NCBI RefSeq assembly: GCF_900167575.1
Contig: NZ_FUZP01000001.1
Span: forward strand, 868,001 to 932,000
Direction of reading: 5' to 3'
Origin: Okibacterium fritillariae
GTDB lineage: Bacteria > Actinomycetota > Actinomycetes > Actinomycetales > Microbacteriaceae
DNA: 64,000 bases
Below the pieces are notes generated by a model, which did not search any database, was not told where the DNA came from, and worked only from the letters and a program-made list of their open reading frames with translations. Position numbers and translations under genes: made by a program. Positions 57,801 through 64,000 of the stretch are shown here, one piece after another; the stretch's first letter is position 1; the number at the start of each line of letters is the position of its first letter.

Positions 57801-58314
57801 TCGCGAAGCTCTGTGGAAAGCCGAACAAGCCTCTCAAGAACGCCCCAACCAGCTCGCCGGCAGCCTCGTCGACGTGCAACCCCCACTCTTCGACCTGCTC
57901 ACTGCCGAAGAGGAGGTCATCTCCGACCTGTGGTCGACGGGAGTGTCGCCCGACGACCATCCCGTGCGTCACCTGCGCGACGACCTCAGGCAGCAGGGCA
58001 TCCTCTCGGCCGAAGAACTGCGCAGCGCCGAGAGCGGCAGACGCGTGCGGGTGGCCGGGGTCGTCACGCACCGGCAACGTCCCGCCACGGCATCCGGCAT
58101 CACCTTCGTCAATCTCGAAGACGAGACGGGGCTGATGAACGTGATTTGCAGTGTCGGCGTATGGCGACGCCACCTGCGGGTCGCGCGCGAAGCACCCGCC
58201 ATGATCGTGCGTGGAATCCTCGAGCGCTCCGACGACGGCATCATCAACCTCGTCGCCGACGAGCTCGAAAGCCTCAGCCTGAAAGCGCGCACGCGGTCGC
58301 GAAATTTCCAATGA
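54883..58314 (+). CDS. dnaE2: Error-prone DNA polymerase III alpha subunit
   Basis: This 1143-residue polymerase has an N-terminal PHP domain (AELHAHSNFSFLDGASG, TDHDGLYGAVRL), the palm with GRGSAANSAVCYLLGIT and the catalytic aspartates in EPDIDVDFDSDRREEV (about residue 458), and a C-terminal OB fold (RVAGVVTHRQRP, FVNLEDETGLMNVI). It performs lesion bypass after DNA damage. ATG 54883 follows AAAGGAG; the frame runs upstream but overlaps imuB without a ribosome site. Length is slightly above the usual 1080 or so because of an extended N-terminus. Confidence 0.96.
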   Translation: MGWHNPPIPWSEFEKKLTDLSRPDPVPLGADGGDSPGWSRKRQPYTPDAAGIPPFDASRRAPVVPYAELHAHSNFSFLDGASGPEALVEEAVRLGLHAIALTDHDGLYGAVRLAEAAEAHPGLGTIFGAELSLELTAPQNGEPDPEGHHLLVLARRQEGYHRLSRAITTAQLADGAEKGSPRYRLDDLADAAEGSWLVLTGCRKGTVRSALQRSGADAARLELRRLVDRFGPDNVVVELTDHGHPTDSAANAALAVLAGELHLPTIVTGNVHYAAPEQHRLAEALAAVRARRSLDQLDGWLPATGRAHLRSGREMSRLFARYPDAVARTVSYADELGFRLKSVSPGLPKQDVPPGHTPMSWLRALTWEGADKLYGTLTPEVRTRIERELEVIEQKDFPGYFLIVHELVHFARNRGILCQGRGSAANSAVCYLLGITAVDSIYYGLPFERFLSSMRDEEPDIDVDFDSDRREEVIQHVYERYGRFNAAQVANVITYRPKFAVRDMAKALGHSPGQQDAWSKQVERWGAVASSEDHDIPDAVVDLAQQVLRFPRHLGIHSGGMVLTDRPVGEVSPIEHGRMDGRTVLQWDKDDCAWMGLVKFDLLGLGILAAMQYAFDLADEFCGERWTLATLPKEEAAVYDQLCYADSVGVFQVESRAQMGMLPRMLPRRFYDLVIQIAMVRPGPIQGGAVHPYIRRRTGAEDITYLHPALEPVLERTLGVPLFQEQLMQMAMVVGGCTGEDADLLRRAMGSKRGEEKIESLKTKLYAGMAGNGIVGEDADIVYGKIQAFANFGFAESHSISFGLIVYASAWMRLHYPAAFLAALLRAQPMGFYSPQTLVADARRHGVITHRPDIQRSEAHATLEPLDPDDDRPAGATGLDACCEAQQPPVPPFDRSIPFDATVHRRDGRYAVREGLASVTKIGLNKATQIVEERRRGGPYTDMHDLARRVGLTAPQLEALSAAGAFRSLGLERREALWKAEQASQERPNQLAGSLVDVQPPLFDLLTAEEEVISDLWSTGVSPDDHPVRHLRDDLRQQGILSAEELRSAESGRRVRVAGVVTHRQRPATASGITFVNLEDETGLMNVICSVGVWRRHLRVAREAPAMIVRGILERSDDGIINLVADELESLSLKARTRSRNFQ

Positions 58315-58332
58315 ACCGACGCCGGCCGAGCG

Positions 58333-58361
58333 TATCGACACCCCGCCGGCACGGCTAGAAT
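58333..58361 (+). promoter_or_regulatory. Leaderless promoter of the 55-residue membrane protein
   Basis: TATCGA, 17 bp, TAGAAT (58356-58361), then 6 nt to the ATG at 58368. Confidence 0.5.
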
Positions 58362-58367
58362 GCTTGC

Positions 58368-58535
58368 ATGGCTTTCGTTCTCGCAATCATCCTCTTCGTC
58401 GGTGGCATGTACCTGTTCGGTCTCGCCATCACCCTCACCAGCTTCCAGGGCCTCGTCTTCTTCGCCGGCATCGTCGCCGTCTCGCTCGCGATCGCCATCC
58501 CGGTGCACTTCCTCAACAGCCGTTCCGCGCGCTAG
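58368..58535 (+). CDS. 55-residue small membrane protein
   Basis: ATG 58368 to TAG 58533 encodes two hydrophobic helices (FVLAIILFVGGMYLFGLAI and GLVFFAGIVAVSLAIAIPV) with a basic tail SRSAR. A clear promoter ends 6 nt before the start and a strong terminator follows, so it forms its own transcription unit. No family recognised. Confidence 0.75.
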   Translation: MAFVLAIILFVGGMYLFGLAITLTSFQGLVFFAGIVAVSLAIAIPVHFLNSRSAR

Positions 58536-58580
58536 AGGCACCCACACGCCAACGCGGGCCGCGACAACACAGCCCGCGCA

Positions 58581-58613
58581 CGAAGGAGGAGACCCCACGG
58601 GTCTCCTCCTTCG
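58581..58613 (+). terminator. Strong intrinsic terminator after the small membrane protein
   Basis: CGAAGGAGGAGACCC pairs perfectly with GGGTCTCCTCCTTCG around the loop CAC, a 15-bp stem. One arm contains AGGAGG and the other its complement. Confidence 0.85.
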
Positions 58614-58717
58614 TCATCTCCGCCGTAGGTCGCACGCCACGGCCCGCCCGATCCCGGTATCTCTCCGTACTCCTACTGAGCCCCCCGGTACTCCTGGCCC
58701 TCTGGGATCGCAACCCC

Positions 58718-58746
58718 TTGTCCCTCGCAGGAGCGCCACAGACACT
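58718..58746 (+). promoter_or_regulatory. Promoter TTGTCC-17-GACACT
   Basis: The -10 element ends 6 nt before the ATG at 58753, implying a leaderless message. Two copies of GTACTCCT lie upstream near 58667 and 58689. Confidence 0.45.
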
Positions 58747-58752
58747 GGGGAC

Positions 58753-59103
58753 ATGAAACGAGTCTCGTATGCAGGTGTCTCATTCCTGACGACAGACGGC
58801 GTCGCGGACGCGCTTCTTCGTTTCGTGGCCGCGCTGGGCCTGAAACAGAAAGCGGAAACCGTCGAAATACCGGCTGTCGGTGATCGTGGCGACATGGTGC
58901 CCGTGCAACTGGTCATCGGGCCGGCCAGTGAATTGGTCAGCATGCCCGAAACCTCCGACATCGAAGACCCGGATACGTCGGCAGCCATCTCCAGTCTCAA
59001 CCGTCGAGCTGACGCTCTCGCCCGCCCGCGCGCGGTCGCCTACCTCGACCAATCGGGCGGCGAACGCCAGTTCTACGACGAAGACGGCCTCGAGTCGATG
59101 TAG
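58753..59103 (+). CDS. Small soluble protein of unknown function
   Basis: A 116-residue protein without signal or membrane segment. It has mixed alpha/beta character (RVSYAGVSFLTTDGVADALL, MVPVQLVIGPASELVSMPE) and an acidic C-terminus. Own promoter and likely leaderless start. Not recognised. It precedes the GGGG/CCCC leader of the next small gene by 47 nt. Confidence 0.65.
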   Translation: MKRVSYAGVSFLTTDGVADALLRFVAALGLKQKAETVEIPAVGDRGDMVPVQLVIGPASELVSMPETSDIEDPDTSAAISSLNRRADALARPRAVAYLDQSGGERQFYDEDGLESM

Positions 59104-59150
59104 GGATCGGGTGGAAGACCCTGCCGAGAGTGTCGCGCGTCATCCATACT

Positions 59151-59211
59151 GGGGCAGGTCCCCGCGTTCCCCAGAACTGGGGTAAACCCCCATTTGGAGG
59201 GGATACCCCCC
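59151..59211 (+). promoter_or_regulatory. Leader with seven alternating GGGG/CCCC tracts
   Basis: Tracts occur in the order GGGG (59151), CCCC (59160), CCCC (59169), GGGG (59179), CCCCC (59187), GGGG (59199), CCCCCC (59206). Neighbouring tracts can pair as alternative hairpins with 5-8-nt loops, so the RNA can switch between exclusive folds. A CATACT -10 element (59144-59149), 17 bp after CTGCCG, would start RNA near 59156. The strong site AAAAGGAGG (59221-59229) for a CxxC microprotein follows. It looks like an attenuator or RNA switch of no class I can name. Confidence 0.5.
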
Positions 59212-59244
59212 TTGTCCACCAAAAGGAGGACATAAACTGATGTC

Positions 59245-59394
59245 ATGCCCACGCCCTCGATCCAGAGAATAGCGTCCTGGCTGCGCCATGATGCCGGCAT
59301 GAAGTGTGCCCGCTGCCGCAAGCGTGTTCCGCGACGCGGCATGCTCTGCTGCAGCGACGAGTGCTTCGACAAGTACATGACCACGTCGTACTGA
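59245..59394 (+). CDS. 49-residue protein with CxxC zinc-knuckle motifs
   Basis: ATG 59245 to TGA 59392 encodes a peptide with CARC and CCSDEC (near residues 21-24 and 35-40), a likely zinc ribbon, in a basic context (RCRKRVPRRG). AAAAGGAGG lies 15 nt upstream; an ATG at 59240 opens only 10 codons in another frame, and the internal ATG before KCARC is an alternative start. It resembles small actinobacterial zinc-ribbon proteins of unknown role, perhaps nucleic-acid binding. Confidence 0.6.
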   Translation: MPTPSIQRIASWLRHDAGMKCARCRKRVPRRGMLCCSDECFDKYMTTSY

Positions 59395-59451
59395 CACAGC
59401 GCCCCCTGCCCCCCACACCCCCACCTGTCCCGTGCGCCGCAGCGCAGCGGC

Positions 59452-59489
59452 CATGACGCAGCACAGCGGGCACGACGCAGCACAGCGGG
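59452..59489. repeat. Two tandem 19-bp repeats
   Basis: CAYGACGCAGCACAGCGGG occurs twice head to tail, differing at one base. It lies between the zinc-knuckle gene and the terminator. Confidence 0.75.
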
Positions 59490-59498
59490 CATGAAAAA

Positions 59499-59530
59499 AG
59501 CCGGTTCGGAATATTCATTCTCGACCGGCT
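59499..59530. terminator. Bidirectional terminator between the microprotein gene and tRNA-Lys
   Basis: AGCCGGT/ACCGGCT stem. On the minus strand it is followed by TTTTTT, an ideal terminator for tRNA-Lys; on the plus strand GTTTT follows. Confidence 0.8.
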
Positions 59531-59537
59531 GTTTTCG

Positions 59538-59613
59538 TGGTGGGCCCGGTGGGGCTCGAACCCACGACCCGCGGATTAAAAGTCCGATGCTCTACCAACT
59601 GAGCTACAGGCCC
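59538..59613 (-). tRNA. tRNA-Lys(TTT)
   Basis: Read on the minus strand, GGGCCTG pairs with CGGGCCC as the acceptor stem. The D arm is GCTCAGTTGGTAGAGC, the anticodon loop CTTTTAA (anticodon UUU), and the T arm GTGGGTTCGAGCCCCAC. The 3' CCA is encoded (59538-59540). All expected arms are present. Confidence 0.97.
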
Positions 59614-59630
59614 AACACGTAATAACTTAC

Positions 59631-59657
59631 CGTGTTCCAGGGAGTGCTTCGAACACG
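59631..59657. promoter_or_regulatory. Inverted repeat CGTGTTC-N13-GAACACG
   Basis: Seven-bp arms lie between the divergent tRNA-Lys and the 209-residue gene and end just before its ribosome site GAGGGGAG. It may be a regulator site or a leader hairpin. Confidence 0.4.
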
Positions 59658-59668
59658 AGGGGAGAACC

Positions 59669-60298
59669 ATGTCAGAGGAATTCCACAAGCCCGTGAAGGT
59701 GCCGGGCTTCGTGTTCGAGGGGATGCAGGGCGGCGTCGATCCCGCCGTGACGAGCCGTGTCGCCCACGAAACCGCCCACGCCCTGCTGGCTCGGGTGCGC
59801 GCCGACCCCGACGGTGAGACGGTCGAACGCCTCATCGCCTACACCGACCAGCACGGTATCGATGCCATCGCCGAGCTCTGGTCCCGCGCGCTTCCGCGCA
59901 CGCTGCCGGGCGTGCTGTGGCGCATCTATCTGCTGCGCCTCATGATCCGACAAGACCCCACGTCGTCGAGCTTCTTCTTCCAGCGGGGCACCGAGGTCAT
60001 CGATTCGATCGACCCGGTCGTCGCCGGCGCGTCCATGCCCACGGGTCCCGACGAGATCACGGTCCTGGCCGACGAGATCCTGCGCGGCGTCTACACGGGC
60101 GATTTCGCCGTCGCGCTCGAACGGGCCGCCGCATTCTGTCGGGTGTCCTCGGCCGGCTGCGCAAGCGTCGCGGATGATTCCGAGCCCACCGAGCCCGAGC
60201 GCGCGACGGTTCTCACCACCCGTGCGTCGCGCCTCTCCCATCTCGCCACAGACCTTGCGAGCGGTGCGAAGCTGTGGCGTTCCGAGTCGCTCGACTGA
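59669..60298 (+). CDS. Soluble helical protein of unknown function
   Basis: This 209-residue protein has no signal or membrane helix and is strongly alpha-helical (AHETAHALLARVRADPDGETVERLIAY, IAELWSRALPRTLPGVLWRIYLLRLMI). It has two nearby cysteines (FCRVSSAGC). GAGGGGAG lies 5 nt before the ATG. It sits upstream of sigK-rskA, but with a 580-nt gap. I cannot name its function. Confidence 0.75.
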   Translation: MSEEFHKPVKVPGFVFEGMQGGVDPAVTSRVAHETAHALLARVRADPDGETVERLIAYTDQHGIDAIAELWSRALPRTLPGVLWRIYLLRLMIRQDPTSSSFFFQRGTEVIDSIDPVVAGASMPTGPDEITVLADEILRGVYTGDFAVALERAAAFCRVSSAGCASVADDSEPTEPERATVLTTRASRLSHLATDLASGAKLWRSESLD

Positions 60299-60401
60299 CG
60301 GAGGCACCCTCCGCGCCGCGCGACTGTCAAGCGTCCACGGCGTGGCACTCGCTCACCGCGAACACCGCTCCGGCCCCGCCGGATTTTGTTAGAGTTGTTT
60401 C

Positions 60402-60485
60402 TCGCCGGGCCGCAGTAACCCCGGGCTCCAATATTCGCCGCTCTGAGCGGCCTCGCGCCGAGAGGCGTTCTGCGGCCCGGCATTT
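60402..60485 (+). ncRNA. Candidate structured RNA upstream of sigK
   Basis: A TTAGAGT -10-like element (60389-60395) precedes an RNA closed by a 12-bp perfect stem, GCCGGGCCGCAG (60404-60415) with CTGCGGCCCGGC (60470-60481). Inside are the hairpins GCCGCT/AGCGGC (loop CTG) and CTCG/CGAG (loop CGC). The 3' side continues ATTTCTCGTCTC. It could be a small RNA, a riboswitch-like leader or an elaborate terminator. The rest of 60299-60810 shows no supportable gene. Confidence 0.45.
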
Positions 60486-60810
60486 CTCGTCTCTGCAGGC
60501 ATCCGTTCGCCTCTGACGGTGCCGCGTGGCAGGTCGCCCGGCTGATTGCCAGCCGATCTCGGATATTTCCCAGATCCGACCAATCCGATCCGCGCCGTGC
60601 GCCGAACCCCTTGCATGACCCGATCGAAGCACGTAAAGCGAGTGACCGACGCAGCCCGCGTCGCGCTCCGTCGATCGGTCACGAGCCCCCATCCGTGTGC
60701 GCGCCGCGTGAACGGTGTTCCACCGTCGCTGGCCGACGTCACGGAGGGAGTCGCCTGAGGATTCGTTCTCAGCGCGACAGCATCGGGGGTGATTGTCCCT
60801 CACCCCCCAA

Positions 60811-60846
60811 GGTGGGGAGCGGTACCTGGCGGAGCTGCTCCCCACC
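60811..60846 (+). promoter_or_regulatory. Leader hairpin 14 nt before the sigK ribosome site
   Basis: GGTGGGGAGC (60811-60820) pairs with GCTCCCCACC (60837-60846). CACCCCCC just upstream can compete for the GGTGGGG arm, so two folds are possible near GGAAGGAGGA (60861-60870). Confidence 0.5.
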
Positions 60847-60880
60847 GCCTGTCGATGTGCGGAAGGAGGATGGACCTGAG

Positions 60881-61483
60881 ATGCTAGACCTTGTGGCCCC
60901 ACCTTCAGAGTCTGACGAGAGTTTCGATCTCGTCTCACGTTCTTCCGCGGAAGAGCTGCTTGCTCGGGTGGCGCGCGGCGATCAAGCCGCGTTCTCCGAG
61001 CTGTACGACATGCTCGCTCCGCGCGTTCTGGGTTTGATCCGGCGCGTGCTCATCGACAGCGCCCAATCCGAAGAGGTTGCCCAAGAGGTTTTCTTGGAGA
61101 TCTGGCAGACGGCGACGCGGTACGAAGAAGGCCGGGGTGCTGCGACATCCTGGATGATGACGATTGCTCACCGCCGCGCCATCGACCGGGTTCGAGCCTC
61201 ACAGGCCGGGCGCGATCGAGACGTGAAGATCGGCATCCGCGACATCGACACCGCGTACGACCAGGTCGCCGAACAGGCGGAGATAAGTATCGAACATGCA
61301 AAAGTGAAGACGGCTTTGACCCGTCTCACCGAACTCCAACGTCAAGCGGTCACGCTGGCGTACTACGGGGGATACAGCCAGAGCGAAGTGGCTGAGATCC
61401 TCAGCGTGCCGCTCGGCACCGTCAAGACCCGTCTGCGTGACGGGATGATCCGACTACGAGATGAATTGGGGGTGGCCTCATGA
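60881..61483 (+). CDS. sigK: ECF RNA polymerase sigma factor SigK
   Basis: This 200-residue ECF sigma factor has region 2 (ARGDQAAFSELYDMLAPRVLGLIRRVL, EEVAQEVFLEIWQTATRYEEGRGAATSWMMTIAHRRAIDRVR) and region 4 (LTELQRQAVTLAYYGGYSQSEVAEILSVPLGTVKTRLRDGM). ATG 60881 lies 10 nt after GGAAGGAGGA; a longer upstream frame has no conserved residues. It overlaps rskA by 4 nt, the standard layout for a sigma factor and its membrane antagonist. Confidence 0.95.
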   Translation: MLDLVAPPSESDESFDLVSRSSAEELLARVARGDQAAFSELYDMLAPRVLGLIRRVLIDSAQSEEVAQEVFLEIWQTATRYEEGRGAATSWMMTIAHRRAIDRVRASQAGRDRDVKIGIRDIDTAYDQVAEQAEISIEHAKVKTALTRLTELQRQAVTLAYYGGYSQSEVAEILSVPLGTVKTRLRDGMIRLRDELGVAS

Positions 61484-62520
61484 CCGACAACGACAACGAC
61501 CTTTCCCTCCTGGCGGGGGCCTACGCCCTCGGCGCGCTGAACGCCGATGACGCACACCGCTACGAGGAGTACCTCGCCCAGCGCGAAGAAGCGCGCACCG
61601 AGGCCACGCAGCTCGAAGACACCGCGGCCCGCCTGGGTCTCGCCTCCCTCGAGGTGCAGCCGACGCCGGCGCTCAAGTCCAATCTGATGGCGCTCATCGC
61701 CGTCACGCCGCAGCTCCCCGCCATCGCTCCCGAAGACGCGCCGGCCGACGGTTCTGCCCAGCAGGTCTCCTCGTCGGCGCAGAAACGCGAGAGCGACGGC
61801 TCGGCTGTGACTCCGCAGGTCGTCCAGGCATCGGATGCCGCAGCCACCGACTCGGCCCCCGACAATGCCGCAATCGCTCCCGTCCGTCCGCTGCACGCTG
61901 CCGGTTCGCCGCAGTCTGCCCCGGAGGGTCGCTCGACGTCCGCTCAGGCCGCCGGGCAGTCGGGGGCATCGGGCTCGACCGCGTCGCGTCCCACCGCCGC
62001 ACGGCCCGCCTCGTCCGCACAGTCGAAGGCGCAGGCGCGCTGGTTCCAGAAGCCCGTCGCGTTCCTCGCGGCAGCGGCCGCCGTCGTCGCCGTCTTCCTC
62101 GGCGCCAGCTCCCTCACGGGCATGCTAAACAACGGGAACCAGGTGCAACAGGCGCTGGCGCTCGCATCTATCAACGCCCAGCCCGACGTGCAGCGCTCGA
62201 CGGTGCCGTTGACGGCCAATGACGACGGTGGCGAGTCGTCGACCGCCACGCTCGTCTGGTCCGAGAACATCGGCCAGTCGGTGTTGCTCGTCAACGGACT
62301 CGAGCAGTTGCCCGACGACAAGGTCTACGAGCTCTGGTACATCGACGGCGAGGGTTCGCCGATCTCGGCGGGTCTCTTCACCATCCCCGACTCCGGCCAC
62401 ACCTACTCGGTGCTCGACGGCGAGATGACCGCCGGCGCAACGGTCGGCGTGACGGTCGAACCGGCGGGCGGCTCGAAGCAGCCGACCACCCAGCCCGTGA
62501 TCGCGATCCCCACGGCCTAG
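61480..62520 (+). CDS. rskA: Anti-sigma-K factor RskA
   Basis: This 346-residue single-pass membrane protein has an N-terminal anti-sigma domain (LLAGAYALGALNADDAHRYEEYLAQ), an unusually long Ser/Ala/Pro-rich linker, one helix (VAFLAAAAAVVAVFLGASSL, about residue 190) and an outer RskA domain (LVNGLEQLPDDKVYELWYID, PISAGLFTIPDSG). There is no HxxxCxxC zinc motif, as expected for RskA. It holds SigK until regulated proteolysis releases it. A terminator follows. Confidence 0.94.
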   Translation: MTDNDNDLSLLAGAYALGALNADDAHRYEEYLAQREEARTEATQLEDTAARLGLASLEVQPTPALKSNLMALIAVTPQLPAIAPEDAPADGSAQQVSSSAQKRESDGSAVTPQVVQASDAAATDSAPDNAAIAPVRPLHAAGSPQSAPEGRSTSAQAAGQSGASGSTASRPTAARPASSAQSKAQARWFQKPVAFLAAAAAVVAVFLGASSLTGMLNNGNQVQQALALASINAQPDVQRSTVPLTANDDGGESSTATLVWSENIGQSVLLVNGLEQLPDDKVYELWYIDGEGSPISAGLFTIPDSGHTYSVLDGEMTAGATVGVTVEPAGGSKQPTTQPVIAIPTA

Positions 62521-62577
62521 CTGCCACCGCGAGCTGGCGCCGCACGAGCGCACGAGCGCGCAAACTTACGCTCTGAG

Positions 62578-62607
62578 AATGCCGCTTCCCCTCCGGGAGG
62601 CGGCATT
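62578..62607 (+). terminator. Terminator after rskA
   Basis: AATGCCGCTTCCC pairs with GGGAGGCGGCATT (one G-U) around CTCC, followed by TCTCGTTC. Confidence 0.75.
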
Positions 62608-62701
62608 TCTCGTTCACGGCTGCGCATCCCTTCTTGCCGAACGGCGCGGGGCACGAGCGGCGTGCTCGGTGGCGCCCTGTCGGCACGGCCACGAACGACG
62701 A

Positions 62702-62734
62702 ATGCCGCCGCCCTCACGAGGGGGACGACGGCAT
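62702..62734 (-). terminator. Terminator after pstB
   Basis: Read on the minus strand, ATGCCGTCGTCCCCC pairs with GAGGGCGGCGGCAT through G-U pairs. It lies 23 nt past the pstB stop. Confidence 0.65.
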
Positions 62735-62756
62735 CCGCTCAGCGCGAGCCGAAGAT

Positions 62757-63536
62757 TTATCCGAAGCGACCCGACACGTAGTCTTCGGTCGCCTGCACGG
62801 ACGGCTGCGTGAAGATGGTGTTGGTGTCGTCGTATTCGATGAGCTTGCCGGGCTTGCCCGTTCCGGCGATGTTGAAGAAGGCCGTGCGGTCCGAGACGCG
62901 CGAGGCCTGCTGCATGTTGTGGGTCACGATGACAATCGTGTACTCGTTCTTGAGCTGCTCGATGAGGTCCTCGATGGCGAGCGTCGAGATCGGGTCGAGA
63001 GCCGAGCAGGGCTCGTCCATGAGCAGCACGTCGGGCTGCACGGCGATGGCGCGGGCGATGCAGAGACGCTGCTGCTGTCCGCCCGAGAGGCCGGAGCCGG
63101 GCTTCTCGAGGCGGTCCTTGACCTCGTTCCACAGGTTGGCGCCCTGCAGCGAACGCTCTACCACGTCGTCGGCGTCGGAGCGCGACATCTTGCGGTTGTT
63201 GAGCTTCACGCCGGCGAGCACGTTGTCGCGAATGGACATCGTGGGGAACGGGTTGGGGCGCTGGAACACCATGCCCACCTGGCGGCGCACGAGCACGGGG
63301 TCGACGCCCGGTCCGTAGAGGTTGTCGCCGTCGATGAGCACTTCGCCCTCGACGCGGGCGCCCGGGATGACCTCGTGCATGCGGTTGAGCGTGCGCAGGA
63401 ACGTGGACTTGCCGCATCCGGACGGGCCGATGAATGCCGTGACGGTGCGCGGTTCGATGGTCAGGCCCACGCCTTCGACGGCGAGGAAGTTGGAGTAGTA
63501 GACGTTGAGGTCTTTGACTTCGATGCGCTTAGACAC
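62757..63536 (-). CDS. pstB: Phosphate ABC transporter ATP-binding protein PstB
   Basis: This 259-residue ATPase has Walker [10 protein letters not shown], signature LSGGQQQR, Walker [17 protein letters not shown] and the switch histidine [28 protein letters not shown] is typical of PstB. It energises phosphate import with PstA, PstC and PstS. The start is GTG at 63536. It is the last gene of a minus-strand pst operon entering from the right edge, with 63 nt to pstA. Confidence 0.96.
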   Translation of the reverse strand: MSKRIEVKDLNVYYSNFLAVEGVGLTIEPRTVTAFIGPSGCGKSTFLRTLNRMHEVIPGARVEGEVLIDGDNLYGPGVDPVLVRRQVGMVFQRPNPFPTMSIRDNVLAGVKLNNRKMSRSDADDVVERSLQGANLWNEVKDRLEKPGSGLSGGQQQRLCIARAIAVQPDVLLMDEPCSALDPISTLAIEDLIEQLKNEYTIVIVTHNMQQASRVSDRTAFFNIAGTGKPGKLIEYDDTNTIFTQPSVQATEDYVSGRFG

Positions 63537-63599
63537 GGGGCTCGTTTCTTCGGGTTCGGTTCGAGGAGTGTGTGGATTGCGGGATGGTGGGGTGGCCGG

Positions 63600-64000
63600 C
63601 TAGCGGGCGATCTTCGGCGAGAAGATCTTGGCCACGAGGCGCGCGATGAGGTTCAGCGCCATGACGATGAGGATGAGGGCGAGTGCACCGGTCCAGGCGC
63701 GGTCGGTGTAGGCCTGCGAGTCGACGCCCTGGATCGCGTACTGGTTGTACACGAACACGGGGAGCGTCATCATGCGGCCGCTGAACAGGTCGTAGTTCAT
63801 GCTCTGCGTGTAACCGGCGATGAGCAGAAGGGGCGCCGTTTCGCCGATGACGCGGGCCACGGCGATCATCGAGCCGGTGATGATTCCGGCCATGGATGTC
63901 GGCAGCACGACCTTGATGATGGTGAGGTACTTCGGCACACCGAGGGCCAGCGAGGCTTCGCGCAGCTCGTTGGGGACGAGTTTCAGCATCTCTTCGGTGG
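63600..64000 (-). CDS. pstA: Phosphate ABC transporter permease PstA, 5' partial
   Basis: The C-terminal 133 residues of PstA are present; the gene continues past the right edge. TEEMLKLVPNELREASLALGVPKYLTIIKVVLP is the EAA loop that docks PstB, followed by ARVIGETAPLLLIAG and the last helix before a short basic tail. It precedes pstB. Confidence 0.95.
   Translation of the reverse strand, partial: TEEMLKLVPNELREASLALGVPKYLTIIKVVLPTSMAGIITGSMIAVARVIGETAPLLLIAGYTQSMNYDLFSGRMMTLPVFVYNQYAIQGVDSQAYTDRAWTGALALILIVMALNLIARLVAKIFSPKIAR

Overview
The window is chromosomal DNA from a high-GC actinobacterium, most probably a member of the Microbacteriaceae. This rests on GC-rich third codon positions, ATGA gene overlaps, the sigK-rskA pair, the imuA'-imuB-dnaE2 mutasome, a DUF6350 gene before purN, an Icd close to the actinobacterial NADP type, and repeated use of the hexamer GGATGC/GCATCC. 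Family assignments come from recognising motifs by eye; no database search was run.

Layout. 1-3.0 kb: a HepT/MntA-type toxin-antitoxin pair, a DHA2 drug exporter and its divergent TetR regulator. 3.1-9.5 kb: two membrane proteins, purN, purH and a membrane-anchored dimethylargininase. 9.5-13.9 kb: a 45-residue leader ORF followed by a heterodimeric ABC exporter with one degenerate ATP site. 13.9-18.3 kb: lipoproteins, an alkyltransferase-like protein, a GNAT enzyme, icd (TTG start) and an unknown protein with an internal duplication. 18.4-21.4 kb: a large LuxR-type regulator preceded by helically phased TGAGTAG heptamers. 21.5-29.7 kb: an amino-sugar operon (ROK repressor, solute-binding protein, two permeases, GH3 N-acetylhexosaminidase, ROK kinase, nagB) without its own ATPase; nagA lies apart at 42.6 kb. 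29.7-36.0 kb: an FAD-linked oxidase, purU, an MFS exporter behind a structured leader, and a zinc-anti-sigma-like protein with a mucin-like tail. 36.2-42.5 kb: a complete Mrp Na+/H+ antiporter operon. 43.8-46.1 kb: a ZTP riboswitch, glyA and folD. 46.2-50.4 kb: galK-galT, a DeoR regulator and galM. 50.6-58.3 kb: a MetE-like protein and the LexA-controlled mutasome. 58.3-64 kb: small genes, tRNA-Lys, two candidate structured RNAs, sigK-rskA, pstB and partial pstA.

Logic. Purine and one-carbon genes (purN, purH, purU, ZTP-glyA-folD) recur through the window. Amino-sugar import feeds NagZ-type hydrolysis, phosphorylation, NagA deacetylation and NagB deamination. Galactose uses the Leloir enzymes under a local DeoR regulator. 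Many genes have a TAnnnT-like -10 element 6-9 nt before the start codon and no Shine-Dalgarno sequence, so they are probably leaderless.

The best leads for something new are the 21-bp-phased heptamer array, the alternating GGGG/CCCC leader before a CxxC microprotein, the branched leader before the MFS gene at 32586, the structured RNA at 60.4 kb, and the orphan zinc-anti-sigma/mucin protein.
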